Source of the DNA: Lentibacillus populi
GTDB taxonomy: Bacteria > Bacillota > Bacilli > Bacillales > Amphibacillaceae
Reading direction: 5' to 3'
Assembly (NCBI GenBank): GCA_014642895.1
Contig: BMJD01000014.1
Coordinates: 1-64,000, forward strand
Length of the DNA: 64,000 bases
The notes under the pieces were generated by a model. The model saw nothing but the letters and a program-made list of their open reading frames with translations, made no database searches and was not told the origin of the DNA. This document shows positions 54,748 through 62,201 of this stretch, in pieces. Each line of letters begins with the position of its first letter. The first letter of the stretch is position 1. The translations under genes and the position numbers were made by a program.

Positions 54748-54784
54748 TAAAATCCCAGGTTTTAATAGGACCTGGGATTTTATC
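54748..54784. terminator. Bidirectional terminator between serS and the MATE gene
   Basis: AAATCCCAGGT / ACCTGGGATTT stem with A-run and T-run on the two sides; serves both convergent genes. Confidence 0.8.
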
Positions 54785-56134
54785 TTAAAATCCCCGCGAG
54801 CTCAATCCTCTACGCATGACGCTATTCCGAGCAAAAACCATTAATGTTATTGCAACCATTCCTTCCGCTACTGGCAATGCAAGCCAAATTCCCGTCGTTC
54901 CAAATAAGAGCGGCAAGATAAACAGCATTCCTATTAACAGAATAAAGCCACGGAATAACGTGATACCTACAGAAGGACGGACATAGCCGATTGATTGATA
55001 ATAAGTCATGTAAATGAAATTTGTCCCCATAAACAAATAACCAAGGAAAAATAATTTGATTCCTTTGGCGGCAAGTTCAGCGATTTCCGAGGACGCCACA
55101 CCAAAAATCGATACAAGGAAGTCAGCACCAATATAACCAATGCCCAAAAATAATACGCCAAGTGCAAGTCCGGTTATTTCAGCAACTTTCACGGTTTCCT
55201 TAATCGAGTTAAATTGTTTGGCTCCATAATAAAAGCTGATCATTGGTTGAATCGATTGGCCGATACCGATAAATGCCAAAAACATAAACGTGTGCAAATA
55301 GTTAATAACGGAAAAAGCAGCAAGTCCTGTTGTACCAGCGTAATAGGCGATTGCAATATTATAGCCCATTACAAAAACACCTGTCCCTGCTTCAGACAAA
55401 AAGCTAGGCATACCAATGGCGCTAATTTGTTTTATATGCTGCATGTTCCATTTTGTCCTGATAAATTTTAAACCGGAATCTTTTTTAAAGAAATGAAACA
55501 AATAGACGACAAGACCCGCAAAAGTTGCGATTACTGTTGCTAACGCTGCTCCTGTTACTTCCCAATTGAGGATAAAGATCATCCAGTAATCAAGCACAAT
55601 ATTGAGTAGTGCCGAAACAACCAAGCCAATCATCGCAAGCTGTGGATCACCATCATTTCGTACAAAAATACTGAAAAAGTTTTCCCAGGCAAGAATCACC
55701 GAAAAAATTAGTAATATTCTCATGTAATCAACTGTATATGGAAGTGTTTCTTCATTTGCTCCAAATAGATTGGCAAGTGCATCCATATTTACATAACTGA
55801 TCAGGGCGATAATTACTGTAACAAGTGTTAGAAAGATAAACGAAATAGTAAATAGCCCTTGAGCTTGTTTTTGGTTTCCCTCTCCCATTGCCATGGAATA
55901 TAATGTTCCGCCTCCTACTCCAATAAGCAGGGCAATGGAAATAATAATGGAAAAAACGGGTACCGCCACATTCACACTCGCGAGTGCAACAGACCCTACC
56001 CCATTCCCTACAAAAATGCCATCAACGACAACATTTATCGACATCAGCATCATGCCGAGAAGTGTCGGGATAAAGTATTGAAAAAAGCTTTTGGTTGCAG
56101 ATTGTGTCGCCAAACGTTCGTTTAGAGTACTCAT
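54785..56134 (-). CDS. MATE family multidrug/sodium efflux transporter
   Basis: 449 residues with about twelve transmembrane helices. Typical features are the N-terminal FIPTLLGMMLMSINVVVDGIFVG and its second-half counterpart GMPSFLSEAG...GYNIAIAYYAG. MATE proteins export cationic drugs or metabolites against Na+ or H+. Substrate unknown. Start at the ATG at 56134, six bases after GAGGTG. Confidence 0.88.
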   Translation of the reverse strand: MSTLNERLATQSATKSFFQYFIPTLLGMMLMSINVVVDGIFVGNGVGSVALASVNVAVPVFSIIISIALLIGVGGGTLYSMAMGEGNQKQAQGLFTISFIFLTLVTVIIALISYVNMDALANLFGANEETLPYTVDYMRILLIFSVILAWENFFSIFVRNDGDPQLAMIGLVVSALLNIVLDYWMIFILNWEVTGAALATVIATFAGLVVYLFHFFKKDSGLKFIRTKWNMQHIKQISAIGMPSFLSEAGTGVFVMGYNIAIAYYAGTTGLAAFSVINYLHTFMFLAFIGIGQSIQPMISFYYGAKQFNSIKETVKVAEITGLALGVLFLGIGYIGADFLVSIFGVASSEIAELAAKGIKLFFLGYLFMGTNFIYMTYYQSIGYVRPSVGITLFRGFILLIGMLFILPLLFGTTGIWLALPVAEGMVAITLMVFARNSVMRRGLSSRGF

Positions 56135-56298
56135 ATAAGTCACCTCAGAGCATGCAAATTACTTTCTATTTTAATCTCTTGGGTAAGGATAGTCCATTAT
56201 TAATCGAAATTAATATCAATTAGTTGCTTGTATCTATTTTTTGCAGTAGCATGTAAAATATTAATTTCATTCTAAATAGCTGATAAGGAGCAAATGTG

Positions 56299-57276
56299 AT
56301 GAAAGCAGTTGTGGTCAATCAACCTGGTGGCGCGGAACAATTACAATTTCAAGAATTTCCTAAACCGGCATTAGAAAGCGGCGAATTGTTAATAAAGGTA
56401 AAAGCCTCTGCAATAAATCGTACCGATATTATGACACGAGAAGGCAAATCCGGATATATGAATAATCCGATTCTGGGCATAGAAGTTGCCGGGGAAGTTG
56501 AGAAAGCTGCAGAAGGAACGGATATAGAGGTTGGTACCCGAGTGATGGGTCTGGTAAATGGCGGGGGGTACGCTGAGTATGCGGTGATGCCTGCAGATCG
56601 GGCGATAAAGATTCCTGAAAATTTGTCTTATGCAGAAGCTGCTGCTATTCCAGAGGTATTTCTAACTGCCTATCAGACGTTATTTTGGTTGGGTAATATA
56701 ACGAATCAGGATACCGTTCTCATCCATGCGGGCGGCAGTGGGGTTGGTACCGCAGCTATCCAATTAACAAAACAATTAACCAATGCAAAAATTATTACGA
56801 CAGCAGGCTCACAGGAAAAATTGGATTTTTGTCGTTCGCTTGGCGCGGATATTGGCATAAACTATAAAGAACAACGCTTTGCTGAGGAAGTCTTAAAAGC
56901 AACCAACAATCATGGGGCACATGTCATACTTGATTTTGTTGGTGCCTCCTATTGGGAGCAAAACCTGAAAAGCATTGCAATCGATGGTCGCTGGGTACTA
57001 ATTGGTGTGCTGGGAGGATCAGAGGTAGAGAAGGTAGACCTAATGTCACTCCTGGCGAAGAGAATCCATCTAAAGGGTACGTTACTAACACCAAGAAGTG
57101 ATTCCTATAAAAAAGCCTTAACAGAGGAATTTAGTCGAAAAGCAATACCTTTATTTAAACAAAATAAATTAAAAGCTATTGTCGATCATACTTTCCCATT
57201 CGAGGACATTCAAAAAGCACATCGACATATGGAGGAAAATAAAAACATTGGTAAAATCGTGCTAAAAGTCGATTAA
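56299..57276 (+). CDS. Zinc-independent quinone oxidoreductase-like MDR protein
   Basis: 325 residues of the medium-chain dehydrogenase/reductase superfamily. N-terminal GroES-like domain with SAINRTDIMTREG and GIEVAGEV, and an NAD(P)-binding Rossmann domain with IHAGGSGVGTAAIQL. The zinc cysteines of alcohol dehydrogenases are missing, which suggests an NADPH:quinone reductase or PIG3-like enzyme. The ATG at 56299 has AAGGAG eight bases ahead. Confidence 0.88.
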   Translation: MKAVVVNQPGGAEQLQFQEFPKPALESGELLIKVKASAINRTDIMTREGKSGYMNNPILGIEVAGEVEKAAEGTDIEVGTRVMGLVNGGGYAEYAVMPADRAIKIPENLSYAEAAAIPEVFLTAYQTLFWLGNITNQDTVLIHAGGSGVGTAAIQLTKQLTNAKIITTAGSQEKLDFCRSLGADIGINYKEQRFAEEVLKATNNHGAHVILDFVGASYWEQNLKSIAIDGRWVLIGVLGGSEVEKVDLMSLLAKRIHLKGTLLTPRSDSYKKALTEEFSRKAIPLFKQNKLKAIVDHTFPFEDIQKAHRHMEENKNIGKIVLKVD

Positions 57277-57317
57277 AACGTAACCAAAACTTCATGCTAA
57301 ATAATGTATATTTCCGT

Positions 57318-57347
57318 TTGACAAGCTATTATGGAGCATGGTATATT
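57318..57347 (+). promoter_or_regulatory. Promoter of tRNA-Ser
   Basis: TTGACA at 57318 and TATATT at 57342 with an 18-base spacer, ending 16 bases before the tRNA. Confidence 0.6.
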
Positions 57348-57363
57348 ATATCTTGTCGATTGC

Positions 57364-57456
57364 GGAGGTATACCCAAGTCTGGCTGAAGGGATCGGTCTT
57401 GAAAACCGACAGGCGGGTCAAACCGCGCGGGGGTTCGAATCCCTCTACCTCCTCCA
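57364..57456 (+). tRNA. tRNA-Ser (anticodon UGA)
   Basis: 93-base class II tRNA. Acceptor GGAGGTA pairs with TACCTCC; anticodon loop CTTGAAA gives anticodon TGA; a long variable arm (GGCGGGTCAAACCGCGC) and the T arm GGGGGTTCGAATCCCTC follow. CCA is encoded. The base before CCA is T, where tRNA-Ser usually has G. Confidence 0.95.
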
Positions 57457-57488
57457 TTTGTAAATTAGCGCATAAAATTTGGAGATAA

Positions 57489-57527
57489 AAATAAAGCCGT
57501 TACTTTTGTAGCAGCTTTATTTTTTTT
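57489..57527 (+). terminator. Terminator of tRNA-Ser
   Basis: AATAAAGC / GCTTTATT stem followed by TTTTTTT. Confidence 0.8.
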
Positions 57528-57804
57528 GAGTAATCGGAAAATAGTGTGGAAAGAGGGTTAAAAAGTCCCTCCTCCATTGCCTTAGTCAGTGTGGAAAATC
57601 AGCACCATAGATTTCTACAGCCCGAATTTTATAATTTCCTGTAACTTGAAAAAACGATGCGCGTTTTCCTCTCCACTTGCTTTGAAGCAAACCAAAAAAA
57701 CTGCAGACTTCCCCTTTCCTCTAGTGCATCAAACAATAGCGTAAATGACGCCCAATACTACCAGCACCGAAACCGCAGAACTTAGCAAAAAGGTGAAAAA
57801 TCCC

Positions 57805-58140
57805 TTCCATGCCGAAATGCCGAAAATTGATGTGCTCTTACAGATTGCGTTTGAACCAGCCAAACAGATGATTTTTTAATTTATAATGATGACTTTGGTC
57901 ACTACAAAGGAGTCGCTTTAAACATATAGAAAACGAAGGAAATCTGAAATGTTGTTGGGTATCATAAAAGAGACTCAATCTTTCAATATTTACGCTTTCA
58001 TGATCGTTTTTTAGTTTCCTTCTACACTTTTCCGTTAGTAAACGGAAAAAATATAACATAACATTAAGCGCTTTCATGTTAAAATAAACATGTTAGAACC
58101 AATATAAACCAAACATTGGGGGTGCAATTGAAATATAACA
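57805..58140 (+). pseudogene. Decayed inverted copy of the mupG 3' end and downstream control region
   Basis: Plus-strand frames, with frameshifts, stops and small deletions, give LIYNDDFGHYKG and NVVGYHKRDSIF, matching LICNDDFGQYKG and NVVGRLKQDSIF of the intact mupG on the minus strand. From 57991 to 58110 the DNA is about 93 percent identical (my count, about 8 differences in 120) to the reverse complement of 62101-62220, covering operator, cre-like site and promoter. It may reach a decayed EIIB start (GGGGGTGCAATTGAAA). 57528-57804 shows only a possible gene remnant on the minus strand encoding a hydrophobic FLLSSAVSVLVVLGVIYAIV tail. Confidence 0.8.
58028..58049. promoter_or_regulatory. 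Operator before the EIIC operon
   Basis: Palindrome TTTTCCGTT-N4-AACGGAAAA, the same as at 62156. A cre-like TTAAGCGCTTTCA follows at 58064-58076, then TAAAAT (58080) and TATAAA (58103) 17 bases apart. Probably the control site for the PTS EIIC operon, bound by the LicR-type regulator encoded at the window end. Confidence 0.6.
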
Positions 58141-58231
58141 AGGGATATTTAAGACAAAGTACGCTCTGCTTTAAACAAGTGTTTAGATTTATAACATGTC
58201 ATTAAAAAATTCTATGTAAGGGGGTATTCTA

Positions 58232-59662
58232 ATGCAATTTTTAACTGCATGGTTGGAAAAGTATTTTCTTCCGATTGCAAGTAAACTTGGAGGTCAAAAG
58301 CATCTAGTTGCTTTAAGAGATGCATTTATCGGAACGCTTCCGGCAACGATGGCTGGGTCTGTAGCAGTTATGATTAATGCACTTATACGGGATCTACCGC
58401 CACAATTCATCGATGGATATGATGGAAATACCATTCCAGTCATTAAAGAAATTATTACGGTTAATGGGTATGTATGGAATGGAACGCTTGCAATTGCCGG
58501 TTTGATTTTTGTGTTCTCGTGGGGGTATAATATTGCAAGAGCTTACGGTGTGAATGAATTATCGGGAGGAATTGTTTCAACAGCTGCTACGATTGCCGGG
58601 ATTACGTTCTCTTTCACCGGTGGAATTACAGGATTGAATTTGGACCAGGCTACTGTAGATGCCATCAACGAAGCCGGGTGGTCCGCAACTGCAACAGACA
58701 TTACAGCGGCAGGATATGGCTGGCTCCCATTGAGCAACCTGGACGCCAATCTCTTCTTTACTGCAATGATTATTGGTTTTGTTGCTACCATGATATTTGT
58801 TAAATTGATGTTAAAAGATTTAACTATTAAGTTGCCGGAATCCGTTCCACCAGCTGTTTCCAAAGCTTTTGCATCGATCATTCCGGCAACTGTTGCTCTA
58901 TATGTTATTGCTATTTTCTATTTCGTATTCTCTAAGATAGTACCAGATATGACTTTCTTAGATTGGTTACAAAAAACAATTGCTCTGCCACTTCTTGGAC
59001 TATCTCAAGGATTTGGAGCAGTTATTCTGGTTGCCCTATTCGTTCAATTGTTCTGGTTCTTTGGAATCCATGGACCGAACGTTCTTGCGCCAATCTTGGA
59101 AGGCGTCTTTGGTGTTGCCCAATTAGAAAACGTTAGGCTGTTCCACCAAGGTGGTGCAGAATTGGTAATTGCTGAAGGATATCATTGGGTTCGCGGATCT
59201 TTTGACGCTTATGCTTGGTATGGTGGATCCGGCGGAACGATTGTTTTGATTATTGCTTTACTAATCTTCTCCAGACGGAAAGACTACCGGACGGTTGCCA
59301 ATTTGTCTGTCGGACCTGGAGTTTTCAATATCAATGAACCAATCATGTTCGGTTTACCAATTGTGTTAAACCCAATTATGTTCATTCCATTCTTGCTTGC
59401 ACCAGTGGTATCCGTTTCCATCGGCTACTTTGCGACGATATTGGGACTGGTTGCGCCAGTTTCTGTAGCAGTGGCTTGGGTTACTCCACCGTTCTTGTTA
59501 TCCTTCCTGGCTACAGGAGCAGACTGGCGTGCACCAATTGTCACATTAGTTGCTATGCTTGTTTCGTTTGCCATCTGGATTCCATTCGTTATTGCTGCAA
59601 ACAAGATGGATCCAGCCTTGGGAGAAGAAACAGAACATGACGATCAGAAATACGCGAATTAA
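58232..59662 (+). CDS. PTS lactose/cellobiose-family EIIC
   Basis: 476 residues, about ten transmembrane helices. Family marks are the amphipathic N-terminus FLEKYFLPIASKLGGQKHL, WFFGIHGPNVLAPI and GVFNINEPIMFGLPIVLNP. EIIC is the channel that takes up and hands over the phosphorylated sugar. The C-terminus is polar (EETEHDDQKYAN). Preceded by AAGGGGGTATTCTA. Heads an operon with three small genes; EIIA and EIIB are encoded on the other strand. Confidence 0.93.
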   Translation: MQFLTAWLEKYFLPIASKLGGQKHLVALRDAFIGTLPATMAGSVAVMINALIRDLPPQFIDGYDGNTIPVIKEIITVNGYVWNGTLAIAGLIFVFSWGYNIARAYGVNELSGGIVSTAATIAGITFSFTGGITGLNLDQATVDAINEAGWSATATDITAAGYGWLPLSNLDANLFFTAMIIGFVATMIFVKLMLKDLTIKLPESVPPAVSKAFASIIPATVALYVIAIFYFVFSKIVPDMTFLDWLQKTIALPLLGLSQGFGAVILVALFVQLFWFFGIHGPNVLAPILEGVFGVAQLENVRLFHQGGAELVIAEGYHWVRGSFDAYAWYGGSGGTIVLIIALLIFSRRKDYRTVANLSVGPGVFNINEPIMFGLPIVLNPIMFIPFLLAPVVSVSIGYFATILGLVAPVSVAVAWVTPPFLLSFLATGADWRAPIVTLVAMLVSFAIWIPFVIAANKMDPALGEETEHDDQKYAN

Positions 59663-59722
59663 GAGGCCACTTCCATCGTGAAGCGGCCACCCTTCTTTAT
59701 CATAAGGAAAGGAGTCGAAAAA

Positions 59723-59947
59723 ATGATTGAAATCAGCTCCGCTGTCCAACAAGACAAAATCATTGAATTATTGAACAACTATAGTGAAGAGGGGACTCAA
59801 TTTTCCTTCAAGGACAAAAAAGGTATCAATCTTTATTTTGAAACAAACGCAAATGATTTGGAAAAAGCAGCAAAACTGGCAAAGTCAGCTATAAAAAATC
59901 AGCCGTGGGGTTCGGTTCTTTATTTCCGTTCTTCCCCTGCTAAATAA
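59723..59947 (+). CDS. Small soluble protein of unknown function in a PTS operon
   Basis: 74 residues from the ATG at 59723, which follows AAAGGAG at 8 bases. Predicted alpha/beta with no membrane segment: MIEISSAVQQDKIIELLNNY and a C-terminal SAIKNQPWGSVLYFRSSPAK. No family recognised. Operon position suggests a role in sugar uptake or its control. Confidence 0.7.
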   Translation: MIEISSAVQQDKIIELLNNYSEEGTQFSFKDKKGINLYFETNANDLEKAAKLAKSAIKNQPWGSVLYFRSSPAK

Positions 59948-59962
59948 AAAAGGATGATTAAC

Positions 59963-60151
59963 ATGGCTAAAGGAGGTTTATTTCTTCTTAGCATCGGCTG
60001 TCTCCTATTATTATTTAGCGCAAATGCCAAAACAGGGAAGTACGATATCCTTAATATGACCACTGCATTATTTCTTATTATAGTTGGTACAATTATTGTT
60101 TTTAAGGAAAAGAAGGAAAAGAAGAAAAAGAATAAAAAGGAAAAAGATTAG
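59963..60151 (+). CDS. Small two-helix membrane protein
   Basis: 62 residues with hydrophobic segments at about 5-20 and 30-46 and a very basic lysine-rich tail (KEKKEKKKKNKKEKD). The ATG at 59963 lies five bases after AAGGATGA, better spaced than the ATG at 59954. Unknown function; the tail should lie in the cytoplasm. Confidence 0.6.
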   Translation: MAKGGLFLLSIGCLLLLFSANAKTGKYDILNMTTALFLIIVGTIIVFKEKKEKKKKNKKEKD

Positions 60152-60160
60152 GTGAACCTA

Positions 60161-60598
60161 ATGGAAATAGTAAGAAAAATGAATGTGCCGGTTGAATTTT
60201 TTTACAAGACGATTATAGATTCCGTTTTATCTGATATCCATTCCCAAACGGGAAAAAAAGTATCGGAAAAACAATTGACAGGGTTCGAGTATGTCAAGAC
60301 GTTCTCAAAAAATTCCAAAGCTACGGTTCGGATTGAAGAAGTCACCAAAAATAATTCCTATCAGTATCGAACAACCAGCAATAAAAATGATTTTATAGTA
60401 GCCTATAAGATTCGTCCACTTACGGAAGAGAGTTGTCAATTGCACTATACTGAAAAAATGGAATCCTTTGGCTATCTTCAAAAATTAAATGATGCGTTTA
60501 TCGGCATTGTTTGGTCTCCCTTGAAAAAAAGAAGATTTAAAGAAATGCTTAAACAAATAGAAGCTTCTTATTTAAATGGAGCCAAAAAAAGTGGTTGA
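60161..60598 (+). CDS. DUF3284 family protein
   Basis: 145 residues matching what I remember of DUF3284, a START-like small soluble family found in lactose/cellobiose PTS operons: MEIVRKMNVPVEFFYKTIIDSVLSDI, then CQLHYTEKMESFGYLQKLNDA and KRRFKEMLKQIEASY. Role unknown. The ATG at 60161 has AGGTG six bases upstream. The stop codon is inside the terminator stem. Confidence 0.8.
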   Translation: MEIVRKMNVPVEFFYKTIIDSVLSDIHSQTGKKVSEKQLTGFEYVKTFSKNSKATVRIEEVTKNNSYQYRTTSNKNDFIVAYKIRPLTEESCQLHYTEKMESFGYLQKLNDAFIGIVWSPLKKRRFKEMLKQIEASYLNGAKKSG

Positions 60599-60629
60599 GA
60601 GGAATAGAATGCCTCTTAATCACTTTTTT
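60588..60629 (+). terminator. Terminator of the EIIC operon
   Basis: AGTGGTTGAGAGG / CCTCTTAATCACT stem followed by TTTTT, overlapping the end of the DUF3284 gene. Confidence 0.8.
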
Positions 60630-60671
60630 CATGATGGTTGTTTTTTCACAAGTGGTCAGTTCGGTACCCGT

Positions 60672-60955
60672 AAGAAAAGCGCAAGCGCCCGTTTAGCGGT
60701 GTATGTGCTGCGCCCGCGCAACGTGGGTGGTTCGGTGTTGCCGCGCAAAGCGGCGGTTTTAACCGAACATTCCTACCGAAGGAGATAAAGGAAACACGGT
60801 GAGCTGGAAGCGAACCGATGTTGACTTTCACCACAAGGGTATAAGTGCGACTAAGCCTCTGGTTTCACCAATCGGCAAGTCTTCTTTATCGTACGGAGGC
60901 GGGTGTTGCACACTAGCCGCTGGGCGCTGGAGCTGGACATGGCCATTCTTGATCA
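60672..60955 (+). repeat. Modular repeat, variant form (copy C)
   Basis: Starts AAAAGCGCAAGCGCCCGTTT and ends GCTGGGCGCTGGAGCTGGAC. It shares the TTCGGTGTTGCCGCGCAAAG-type hairpin with A and B and the CACGGTGAGCTGGAAGCG core with D, plus a private segment (about 60835-60885). It fills the gap between two convergent operons; no credible gene inside. Confidence 0.8.
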
Positions 60956-60992
60956 TGAATTAATATCGTTAAAAATTATATACTTTACTTTT

Positions 60993-61030
60993 AAAAAAAG
61001 GATCATTACCAAGTGGTATGGTAATGATCC
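60993..61030 (-). terminator. Terminator of the EIIB-EIIA transcription unit
   Basis: GGATCATTACCA / TGGTAATGATCC, a perfect 12-bp stem, with TTTTTTT on the minus strand. Confidence 0.85.
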
Positions 61031-61054
61031 CTTTAAATCAGATAATACTTTTTA

Positions 61055-61372
61055 TCATTCCACGATTTTTTTATACATTTCAATCATTTCTTTAACTAAT
61101 TCAGTAATCGTTTCTGTACTCATCAATTGGTCTTCCGCATGCATAAAGAGTAAGGAAAATTCAACTTTATCTCCAGCAGCTTCTTTTTGAATTAAGGAAG
61201 CATGTACTTTATGTCCTTCAACAAAATATTTCTTTGATTCCACTAATTTTTCTTCTGCCAGAGCAAAATCACTACGCTTTGCCGCATAAAGGGCTTCCAT
61301 TGCTAAACTTTTTGCTGATCCAACGTTACTAATAATTTGAAAAGCAATCGTATTTAAACTTTCATCAACCAT
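61055..61372 (-). CDS. PTS lactose/cellobiose-family EIIA
   Basis: 105 residues, trimeric helical EIIA-Lac type. The phosphorylated His lies in LLFMHAEDQLMST, with VHASLIQKEAAGDKVEF before it. It passes phosphate from HPr to EIIB. Separated by 385 bases from EIIB, an unusually long gap within such an operon. Confidence 0.92.
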   Translation of the reverse strand: MVDESLNTIAFQIISNVGSAKSLAMEALYAAKRSDFALAEEKLVESKKYFVEGHKVHASLIQKEAAGDKVEFSLLFMHAEDQLMSTETITELVKEMIEMYKKIVE

Positions 61373-61530
61373 TTTTATTGCACAACCTTCTTGGAGTAGT
61401 ATAATTCATTTCTAACTTTATTCTTAAAAAGCTGACCTATTGAAAATCAATTAATGCACCTGGCTATATTATTTTTCTTCCTGTTTTCTCTTCACAAATA
61501 AAATAATCAGCTAATTTAAGACTTACCAAA

Positions 61531-61668
61531 CTAGGGTGCCAATAATTCCAGAACCGTACCACCTAGTAACCTAAGAATCTTTAAATGGGATCCTACAGCC
61601 GTTAAAAGAGGGATAACAGGAAGAGAAACCTTCATTTTTGTTTGGACAGATCCACTAAACTTTTGCAT
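61531..61668 (-). pseudogene. Possible relic of a gene (EIIC-like N-terminus) between EIIB and EIIA
   Basis: The minus strand encodes MQKFSGSVQTKMKVSLPVIP and GSHLKILR before a stop, which vaguely resembles an EIIC start (MxKFxxxLExKLxPI...GSQRHL). No ribosome-binding site precedes it. The rest of 61373-61757 is AT-rich with nothing else recognisable. Weak evidence. Confidence 0.3.
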
Positions 61669-61757
61669 TTATTAATTCATTTTTCTTGCTTTACATATAG
61701 GGGGCGTATTAACTAATTAAGTTGATATGCCCCATAAAAAGAATGTAAAAGATGAAA

Positions 61758-62075
61758 TTATTTATTGTCAATTAGATTTAGGGCATGTTCTAATACTTTT
61801 TCACCGTTCATCAGTCCATAATCTTGCATGTTGATGGAATCAATAGGAATATTTTTGCTTTTCAGTTTGGTTTCAAATTTAGCTTTCATATAACGAACTT
61901 GTGGACCCAGTAATAATACATCAATGCTCTTCTTTTCCATCGTATTATCAACTTCTGAAGCGGAAACTGCAAAGATATCTGCTTCAATATTTCTGGATTC
62001 GGCTGCTTTTTGCATTTTTGTTACTAACAGACTTGTGCTCATTCCTGCTGAGCATACCAACATAATGTTTTTCAT
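61758..62075 (-). CDS. PTS lactose/cellobiose-family EIIB
   Basis: 105 residues with the phosphocysteine motif MLVCSAGMSTSLLV (Cys8) and the family's LLGPQVRYM. Transfers phosphate to the sugar at EIIC. The ATG at 62075 lies six bases after GAGGGGG, better than the TTG at 62090. Promoter TAAAAT (62120-62125) and TATAAT (62097-62102), 17 bases apart. Confidence 0.93.
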   Translation of the reverse strand: MKNIMLVCSAGMSTSLLVTKMQKAAESRNIEADIFAVSASEVDNTMEKKSIDVLLLGPQVRYMKAKFETKLKSKNIPIDSINMQDYGLMNGEKVLEHALNLIDNK

Positions 62076-62128
62076 ACCCATCCCCCTCAAGTTTGGATTA
62101 TATTAGTTCCAACATGTTTATTTTACCA

Positions 62129-62177
62129 TGAAACCGCTTCATGTTATGTTATATTTTTTCCGTTTACTAACGGAAAA
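62129..62177 (-). promoter_or_regulatory. Operator and cre-like site before EIIB
   Basis: Palindrome TTTTCCGTT-N4-AACGGAAAA at 62156-62177 and TGAAACCGCTTCA at 62129-62141, a near-palindromic cre-like (CcpA) sequence. Both are conserved in the inverted copy at 58028-58076. Confidence 0.6.
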
Positions 62178-62201
62178 GTGTAAAAGGAGACTAAAAAACG
62201 A

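Noticed and set aside
57838-58077. 79-codon minus-strand frame upstream of the EIIC gene
   Set aside because: It is the antisense of the decayed mupG copy and its operator, so it is not an independent gene.
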